DNA from: Erpobdella octoculata
Taxonomy: Eukaryota; Annelida; Clitellata; Hirudinida; Erpobdellidae
Direction: 5' to 3'
Length of the DNA stretch: 64,000 nucleotides
Assembly (NCBI GenBank): GCA_963978895.1
Contig: OZ022238.1
Coordinates: forward strand, 35,476,270-35,540,269
Both the position numbers and the translations under genes were made by a program. Below are positions 24,701 to 34,600 of the stretch, in pieces (within the stretch, counting starts at the first letter, position 1; the number at the start of each line of letters is the position of its first letter). Under the pieces are notes generated by a model, which was given only the letters and a program-made list of their open reading frames with translations, did not search any database and was not told where the DNA came from.

Positions 24701-25622
24701 TCTCTTTCTCTCTCATATAGGGATACCTCTCTCTTTCTCTCTCACACACATGCTTTCTCTCATCTCTCTCGAATAGCTCCTAACATTTTTGCAAGTTATT
24801 TATTTTTCTGTATTATTTCTAATACAGAATCAATTGAGCATGCTGTATTTAGATGTCTATCGATATTGCGGTGAAAGCAAACCAAGAATAGCAATAATAT
24901 TTTAGTCCGAAACTGAAATGAATGTAGTCAAGAAAAATCGGACCTAGGTGGTGACGTGTGCAACTTTTCTTAGTAATTTATCTTTCTTTCATTCTTGTCC
25001 AAAACAACACAAACTTATCTTAGTAACAATAATTTTGTTCTGTTTAAATAACATAAAAAATGAAAAATATTAACATTTATAATTAAGTGAAGAAATAATT
25101 TAGTCAACCGTTTAAAGGCAAACCAAATGTTGTGTATTTCATGTTGGTTATCAAGAAAGCTAGAAGGCTGCCATCTAGCGACTGTGTTCTATTTATACAT
25201 ACATACCTTAGCGTAATATATATTTACTAGCTGACCCAGCAAATGTTTTGTTTTTTAAATTATTTTGGTTTTTTTATTAAAAGTTTAATGCTTGCTCTCC
25301 CGGTCGCTCTTCCGATCCCGGTTGCTCTTCCGCTCCCGGTTGCTCTTCCGCTCCCGGTTGCTCTTCCGCTCCCGGTTGCTCTTCCGCTCCCGGTTGCTCT
25401 TCCGCTCCCGGTTGCTCTTCCGCTCCCGGTTGCTCTTCCGCTCCCGGTCGCTCTCCCGATTCATATATATATATATATATTATAAATTCCTCCGAAACGG
25501 CTGAACCGATTTTTATGAAATTTTACGTGTACCTATCCTCAGATCTCCCAAACGTACAGAACAAATTTCATGAAAATCGGTTCAGCCGTTTCGTAGGAGT
25601 GTGGACACAAACACCGTCACGA

Positions 25623-25660
<38 letters not shown>

Positions 25661-28600
25661 TATGGATGGATAACAAAACTAACAATATTTAGATTGTTCC
25701 TCAGAACTTCAATCTGTTTGTTGAGAACAGTAGCAGATTTCTTTGTTGTTAACATTTGAGATGATGAACTTCTCTGCTGTAACTGCTTAACCTTTTTGTT
25801 CAAATAAAAAATATTAACATATAAATACATGCCAGAATTCATTGTTGCCAAAACCAATACTTCAAATCCCATTTTTTTGTCATTTTAACTAAATGAATAT
25901 AAAAAAACGACCTGAAAATACATCAAGTTTTCATCTAAAATGTAAACAATAATAAATACAAACTAAAATAAATTCTGTATTTTTATGAGGTTGTGATTAA
26001 TAAACATCAACTTAATTTTTGAATAAAATCACACCGATGAATGCTCAAACTTTCCAATTTCTTTTTATCAAATCTACTTAACTCTGCATAGTACACATTG
26101 TCCTATACCAGGGGTGGGGAACCTTTTTGTTCATGAAGGCCACCTTACAATTCATAGCTCCTCATAGAGGCCGCATTGAAAAAATAATTTTTTTTGTCAT
26201 TTTACCCTATAGGCCTTGGTCGCTTAGTAATTTATTAGTAATGTAATGAAAGAAAGGTGAATAAAAATCCTTAATTGACATTTTCAAATATTTTACTGAA
26301 GCAATAAGTAAATGAATAAAAATCCTTAGAAAAAACGACAAGCTTATAAAGCCGAGAATATGAACTCTTTCAATTTTTCACTTTGCCAATATTTACTATT
26401 TATTCAAATTAATGACTTCTTTGATTTTGCTTCAATACATCCTACCACTTCTAACATACATTCCTTGATGAGTTCTGAATCGACATATGGCTTACCTTTT
26501 TTCCCAAGCAAATGTGCAACTTTATAGCTGGCTTCTGTCACACGATTTCCTTGATGTAACACTGAATAGAAAAATTGTCTTTGGTTTTGTTTTCCCTCTT
26601 TTAGTTTCTGTAGCGATAACTTTCAAGACTCACCCTCTAGTTTGGTATATTTATGGTCTTTATGAAGAGCATAATGCTTTTGTGCATTGAATTTCTTTAA
26701 TGTTTGTTTTGCGGTGTACTATGCAGAGTTAAGTAAAAATGGACCCCAAAACCCCATAATAACATAAAAAATCGACTTGATAACGTTTCTGTTTCTCACT
26801 GGTTGACTTTTAGATCATGGGGCGGATTGCCGCCTTGAAAACAGCTAATTTTTATATAGGAGGGCAACAGACTCTCTATAGACCCACTAAGACCAAAAAG
26901 ACAAGAATTACATTATTGTTGGTTGTTGTTGCAGAGAACTTGTAGAGATAATTTGTGTAGAATTTTATCGTTAATTAACTATTTATTTACCTTAAACTTT
27001 GGTGCAATTCAAATTATTAATAAATAGTTAATTAATACCACAAGAACTGTCTACACTCAACCAGTCACGTATTGTCCTGTAGAGGAGTGTGTGACTGTTC
27101 CTGGTGTTCCCTTAATTTTATAAAATAAATTTTTTTGCATCAGCCTATAAAGAAGAATTGCTAAAAACATGTCACCCACTCCAACGACTACATTCATCCT
27201 GCGGCTTGACTGATCTCGTCGCGGACTGGTTTCGTTTATACCTATCAAGCCGCTTGTTCTACGTTCAATACAACCATTCATCATCTCCGCTTTCATCATT
27301 TCACTGCAGTGTTCCACAGGGCTACGTCCTGGGCCCACTCCTCTTCTCTCTTTACACAAAAGAAATTGCACGTGTTTTTGACAATCACAACATGCACTAC
27401 CACCTCTACGCTGACGACACACAGATCTACGGGCATTGCCTACTCGACCAGACCGTTGATCTGTCCGCTCGAATGTCCGCTTGCGTTGCTGACATCAGTC
27501 CTTGGCTGTCGGCTAGCCGACTACAGCTCAACCCGGACAAAACCGAGACCATGTGGTGTTCGTCTAGGCGCCTTCTCCATCTCATCCCAAATCATCCAAT
27601 CAACATCTGTGGTATCGACATCACTCATTCATCTATGGTAAGAAACCTCGGAGTCTTCATGGATTCCGACCTTACCATGAGATCTCATGTTCGCAACACA
27701 GTCCGCTCATGCTTCTCCATTCTCAGGCAGATTAGGAGCGTGAGCAGGTCTCTACCCACCCTTGGCCTAAAAATACTCATCACTTCTCTCATCCTTCCCC
27801 GAATCGACTACTGGAACTCCGTATTGGTCGGTCTACCAGCTTCTCAACTCAATCGCCTTCAGCTCGTCATCAACGCCGCCGCCAAAATGACATCCAATGC
27901 TAAGAAGTATGATCATGTGACACCTATTCTACATGATCTCCACTGGCTTCGGCTACCGGAGAGAATAGTTTTCAAGGTAGCACTACTCGTTTTCAAGAGT
28001 CTGCACGATAACGGCCCACTCTATCTCAGCCTGGATCTTCAACCAATCAGCTCCGCCGCAGACGACTCCGATCTTCGTCTTCCGGACATCTCGTCATGCC
28101 AGCTTCACGTCGAGCATCACTCGGTGAAAGATGCTTCAGAGTCATTGGACCCAAGACGTGGAACAATCTTCCATTGGCAGTCAAGCTTGCTACGTCCGAA
28201 ACGGAGTTCTGTAGTTTGCTTAAAACTTTCCTCTTCACTGTCTCCTTCAATCTTCCTCCAATATACAGTGGCTCCGAAGCTTGTTCGACCGTGGGGCCAC
28301 TTTAACCCGTTTTAGACCATCGTACGTTTTACGAACACACTTATTCTTGGCATTGCATAAAATTAAGCTGTAATTTTTTTTCTGTTAAAAGTTTTTTTTT
28401 ATGTTAAAAAAGCTTCAATATACTGAATAAAATTTTTAAATAATTTTTTTATTCGTATTAAGTAGTTTAATCTGGGTTAGAATATGAGCATTTTCAAGGT
28501 TTTAAACCGATATTACTTTAAAAATGTATTATGCTAAATTCATTCAGGGGTCGCTCTACCGGACCTCCTGACAAGTGTACCTTGCACCCGTCGACCTGTC

Positions 28601-31600
28601 TAGACAGGAACCTAGACATTGGCAGACGTTGTTTTCTTGTTGTTTGTTTACGCGTTTCCTGAGGCTATATATATATAGCGCTTTGAACCCCGCCAGTACA
28701 GCTAGCTATTTAGTATCAGGCGAAGTCCTGCGTGTTTAGTAGTTGATTTTTGTTATTAACTGCGTTTTAATAAAGTTTTTTGTTGTCGTTCGGAGTTGTC
28801 TTTTCTTCCTGGTGTTCACGTCATTCCAGCAGGAAAGACTGTGACAGTTATCATAACAAAAGTTAAGTTTGAAATATCGAAAGAGGCTGTACTTAAAAGT
28901 AAACAATAACGTTAATTAAATTTTATTGTGTTTACACTAACCCACAATCTGAACATGTATGAGTCATGCTCGTTTTACGATCGTTGGTCGTATAGAGTAC
29001 TTTATGCAAACGAGTCGAAACTAGTTTATTCAGCTTATAGTTGTGCAGTGGTTGAATTGGTGATAGTGTTTTTTGCAAATTTCATTCTTCGAATGAAATG
29101 TTTGTAAAGTTTAAAAATGATAGGCGTCAAACAGAACGTTTTTTCACGTTGAAAGAAGCTATGGAACTAATTCTTGATGATGATGATAGCATTGAGGTTG
29201 ACATACTTGTCATTCTTCCGCCCGGCGCATCATAACACGTGACTGATGAATAAGCAAATGAAGAAGAAATGTTATTCTTTGTAATGTATCCGGGAAGGTA
29301 GAAGTTGATTATACTAATGATGGAATGGGATTAGACTGTGTCGGTTCTTTATTGGGTGAAGAAATGTAGGTCGCAAATACGGTCAGTTCAATGCCGTGGC
29401 AACCAAAACGCCAAAAACGATTGAAATGCATTTGGACCAAAAAGAGTCATTTGAATAGCCACTTTTAAAACAGTCTATAACGAATTTGAAACACCACAAT
29501 GGTGCTTTGTTTGAAAAACCATATATAGCTGTTTAGGTTGTTTTATACCAATGAGATGAATTCATGCTCGGTTGAAGAAACAAAACGATAGGGAAGAATC
29601 AGCAACTGGCCATGGTCACGATCTGGAAAAGGTGAAAACAGTAGGTCGCTACAAGCTGGAAAATTGACTTTTAAACATGTTGTCGTTTTCAGTAGTCTAT
29701 ACGACCACCGTTCGAAAAACGAGCATAGTGAATTTTCAAAGTTTTCTTTCAAATAAAAAATAATTAAAAATAAATAAAAATAAATCTGTTAAAACATAAG
29801 CAAGTAACTTAGAAATAAAAAAAAAAATAATAGAAATCTAATTAATAAAGTTTTGGACCTAAACGGGTTAAAAAATTCTTTTTCAACTTTCAACTTTTAA
29901 CTCACTAATTTAAATTTATAGTTGTTCAGATTGTTTTTCAATTGTTCATGATTTCAAATCTATATATATAAAAATGACTGTCTGTATGTGAGTGAGTTTG
30001 TCTCTTATAGAAATCCAAACCGCTGGAGTGATCTTGATGAAATTTGGCAACGAGGTAGTTCTCATACAGGAAAAGAAAGTTGTGAAAAAATTGAAATCGG
30101 ACACAAAATGATATTTGTGTAAGTATGCAAGTAAGTAAGTCCTTTATGCATTGCTACACCATTCATCCGATCCCATCCCCGGCTCAGGAGGGCCAAAAAA
30201 CTTTTCCAGGACAAAAATGCCTATGTACGACCATAAAAGGTAATCTAAACCGCTTGAGTGATCTTGATGAAATTTGGCAAGAAGGTAGTTCTCACACAGA
30301 GGAAGAATGTTAAGAAGGTTTGGACTCCCAACTCCGATTTCCCGGCTCAGGTGGGCCAAAAAACTTTTCAGGCCGAATGTACCACCATCAAAGGTAATTG
30401 TGTAATAAAATTCAAATTTATTTATTATTATTTATTTAGTCCGTAGCCGGCACTTGGGGAGGAGGATGTCCTCGAAGCCAATACGCTGCTGTCGGTGCCA
30501 CGGGACCACGAACGTCTTCGGTCGGCTGCAACCCTTCTCGCCCCATCGGCGGTCAGTCGCTTCCTCTTGAGGTCCCCATCAATAATTTTCACTATTTTCA
30601 GACATGTTTTCTTTGGCGCCGAACGTTGGATGCGCCAGTCAGGCGGTCGCTCCCGCCAAAGTAAACTATTGGGAAGCCGTTTACCATCCATTCGGCAGAC
30701 TTGCCCGAACCACCGAGGTCGCCGTTTTTGGATGTGTTCGTCGATCAGTGGTTGTCGATCACACCGTTCATGGATCGTCTCGTTTCGAATGCGGTCGCGG
30801 ATGGAGACTCCCAGTATTCGCCGCAGGCATGGCATTTGGGATACTTCAAGTCTATTCACATCGGATTTAAACAATGTCCATGTCTCCGAGCCATATAGGA
30901 GGATCGGAAGAATCAATGTTCGGTAAAGACGAATTTTTGTCTTGATTGTAATGTTCGTTCTCTTCCAGACGCACCATCTGAGCGTCGCAAATGCCGCAGT
31001 CGCCTGGCCAACGCGGCTGTGGATGTCGGCCGACGACGACGTCTTCTTTTCCTGCACGATCGATCCAAGGTATTTAAATTTCGTCACTTGCTCGATCTGG
31101 ACATCATTTAGGTGGACATGAGCTGGCGACCCGTCCGTTGTTAATACCTTGGTCTTCTCGGTGTTGATCTTTAGGCCGTATGACTTGGCAATATCGGGGA
31201 TGTCGTATAGGCAATCTGTAGCTTCCACGTCGGTGTCGGCGAATACGGCGCTATCGTCCGCGACCATCAGATCAGTCATAAAGTTGTTTTTGTCATATTG
31301 AACACCACGCCTTCCTTCGAACGATTTCCTCATGATCGCATCGATCACGACGTTAAATAAAAGCAGAGAGGCGACGTCTCCCTGTCGGACACCGGTTTGA
31401 ATGGTAAACTCGTCGGATAGGTCGTTTCGAATTCGGATGCATCTGGTCGAACCACTATACGACACTAATAAATTCAAACGGATGACTTTCGGTGGTATGT
31501 TTTCTCTTTCCAATGCCGTCTACAATAATGGCCAATGGATGCAGTCGAAAGCCGATTTGAAGTCGATGAAGACAACAACAGTCCGCCGGCCAAATCGAAC

Positions 31601-34600
31601 CCTCTCTTCTACGAGTTGGCGTAGTGCGAAGATTTGATCGATGCATCCACGATTCGGTCGAAATCCGGCCTGTTCCTCACGGCACGATTGTTCACAATGT
31701 TTTTGCAGTCGTGACTGAATAACCTTCGTAAATACTTTCCCAACGATTGAAAGGAGACTAATGCCGCGGTAGTTTTTGCATTCTCGACTGTCTCCTTTCT
31801 TTAAAATGGGAACGATGATGGTATGTACTCCGTGTCCCAAATGCATGTCAATAGGACGTGTAGACGTTGCAATAGAATGTCACCACCAGCTTTGATCATC
31901 TCGGCTGTAATTTGATCGATGCCCGGCGCTTTTCCGTTCTTGAGCGATTTGATGGCCGCTTTCACTTTGGCGATTGTTGGTACGTCGACGGGAAATGGGA
32001 TCTGCAGTTGATCGATTTGTGGCAGGTCCGCGGCTGGTCCTGCAGGCGGATCGTGGTTGTATAGTTCGTGGAAGAATTCCCGCCACCTCTGTAATCGATC
32101 GGAAGACGAACTAACAAACTTTCCATCCGTTTTCCTGATGTTATCGTTGATCGATTTCGTTTTTCCGACTAAACGTTGTAGTGTCTGATACAATGTTCGA
32201 TATTCATGTCGTGATGCGGCTTCTTCCATTTCGCTGCAACATCGTTCCAATACACCGCTCGCTCGATCTTCATTTTCCGCATTACCTCTTGATTAAGTCG
32301 CCGGTATTGTTCGAAATCGACGTGCTTGATTCTTTTCCGCTCAGCTACCAAATCCAGACACTCATCCGAAATCCATGGCTGCGTTTGTCGACGGATCGGC
32401 AGACATAGCGGCGCCGCACATTTGATGACGGATTTGGTTATTTGTTTTTCTTCATCGTTGACATCGTCCAATGTATTGAGGATCGCAAACTTGTTCGATA
32501 AGGCAAGCTGGAATTTGTGTGGAACTGCCGGATCGCGTAGGCACGTCCAGTTTCTCTTTACAGCCGCCGGCGTTTTTTTCTTTGCTTTTTGGACTCGAAG
32601 TTGCATTTTGGCCCGCACGAGGTAGTGATCAGGGCCACGCATTGCTCGAGCGTCGTTGAACGTCAATCGAAAACGCTTGTTGATCAGAACGTAGTCGAGC
32701 ATGGCCGAATCCTTTCCCGACGAGTTTCTCCACGTGAGCCGATGCTTCTTCGGGTGTTGGAAGAGGCTGTTGCCAATGACGAGGTTGTTTACTGACGCAA
32801 ACGACAACAGTCGCTGCCCATTGTCGTTGATTTTTCCGTGGCCGCATCGTCCAAGCGTTTCTTCCCAACCACTACGGTAGTCGCCGACGTGAGCGTTAAA
32901 GTCGCCTGCCAATATGGTAACTTCGGTTTGCGGTATAGAATCAGTCGCAGCTTGTAGATCGGCGTAGAAAGCGTCTTTTGCTGCATCTGAGCTTGTTTCG
33001 GTGGGCGCATAGACGGATAGGATTGTGCCATCGATGGAAAGGACTGCCAGGCGTTCAGAAATTGGTTGGAAGGCGACGACACTGTGGGCAGCCCGCTGGC
33101 CGACCATAAATCCAACACCCACCTCTCGCTTGTCACCACCGGAGTAGAAGAGCGTAATAGTCTCGTCGGTCGTCGGCGGACTAATCCTCATCGTCCCGGA
33201 TCCCGTGAGTCGTAGTTCCGATATGGCGGCGATCGATATTTTGCAATTGGTAATTTCGGTGGCGATAATCTCCTTTTGGCCGACGTGATGACCCGTTCGT
33301 ACGTTCCACGCGGCAATTCGTATTTCATTCTTTGGTTTAATAAATTTAGTCGTTCGGCCAGTAGTCCATTTTTTGTCCACACCATGGGTCCCTAATGCTA
33401 TGAGATAAATTCGTTCGTTGTAGGTCCTTGGTTTCTTGTCTGGTTTTACTGGTTTCCCAGTTGTGATCACTGCAGCGAGGTGACCACCCAATACAGCACC
33501 CAGGTGCTGAACGAAGATCAGGAGTAGATGAAGAGGAGGTTGGTACTACACGGGCGTCACCAGCGAAAGAAGACAGAAGTCTCTGTCTGAAGGAGGTTCG
33601 AGAACGATGGCCAGCCCGTCGCCCCCTGTAGTGGTATTGTCATACATTTGAGTGCAGCAAATGCATTTTCTTAAGAGTGAGGAGAAAAACTCTAGTTGGG
33701 TAACAGTTGTTCTGAAAATTGACCAAAAGAAGTTCACTTCGAGAATAAGTATGTAGAGTGGGTTTACACATGCTGATGCTGCTGTTGGAATGCATTTATT
33801 TCAACGATTTATTTTTGTAGATTGTTTATTTAGTTCTTTGGTTCTTCTTCCGTTGATGTACGACGTACGACGCCATTATCTGTGCAGTGTGCCAGTGTAC
33901 GAAACTTAATATTCGATTTAAGTTTGGTTTTCCTAATAAATATCGCAATTTAGTTTTATATTATAACAGTTGACACGGCTTTAAACCATGTAACAGGCGA
34001 GTGCATAACCGGCAGCTATGGAAACAATTAGTCCGACAATATAATATCGCATTTAATCATTTTAGTCCGAAAACAGAACAAAAAGCAAATTTCGTAGTTA
34101 ATATTGAGAATGAACTTTAGAATTGAGAATTAAATTAAATTGTTAAACGGCAGAAAAACGGGATGAACTTAAAGGCAGCCTCACGATAGGTGCCTAGCAA
34201 CCAAGCCTAGCTAATTATAAAAACCTCTAAATTCAAATTTAGTTTACGTAACAACGTTTGAAGCCTTCAAACAGCTTTTAACAAATCTATTTTACGTTTT
34301 ATGGGCTAAAAGAAGTAAGGAAAGAGTGGAAAAAAGAAAATGAGCGCGAGCAGGAACGGGAACGGAAGTATATGTATGTATGTATGTATGTATGTGTCTG
34401 TGTGTATGTCTGTGTGTGTGTCTGTCTGTCTGTATGTATGTATGTATGTATGATGTATGTATGTATGTATGAATGTATGTATGTATATATGTATGTATGT
34501 ATGCACGCATGCATGCATGCATGCATGCATGTATGTATGTATGTATGTATGTATGTATGTATGTATGTATGTATGTATGTATGCAGTATCGAATCTATGG

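Larger units (their letters stand above)
28306..29867 (+). mobile_element. Decayed piggyBac transposon
   Basis: Flanked by TTAA on both sides (28302-28305, 29868-29871). Terminal repeats are CCCGTTTTAGACC and, inward from the right, CCCGTTTAGGTCC. A transposase remnant is at 29098. An LTR-like sequence interrupts it at about 28.54-28.86 kb. It sits precisely at the 3' end of the preceding LINE. Confidence 0.75.
30412..33600 (-). mobile_element. Nearly full-length RTE-like LINE
   Basis: On the minus strand it runs from a 5' region near 33.6 kb through an endonuclease frame (33491) and a reverse transcriptase (to 30428) to a short AAATAAATAATA-type tail at about 30440-30412. Two frameshifts and one in-frame TAG separate it from an intact polyprotein. 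It lies in the 9-kb CCDC93 intron, in the same orientation as that gene. Confidence 0.85.

Noticed and set aside
24378..24874. Two long Leu/Ser/Phe-rich frames resembling membrane proteins
   Set aside because: They lie on a CT-rich low-complexity tract.
25243..25504. Two overlapping repeat proteins (ALPLPV and LFRSRL repeats)
   Set aside because: Translation of the 18-bp Helitron minisatellite in two frames.
30495..31646. Plus-strand frames within the RTE-like LINE
   Set aside because: Antisense shadows of the reverse transcriptase frame.
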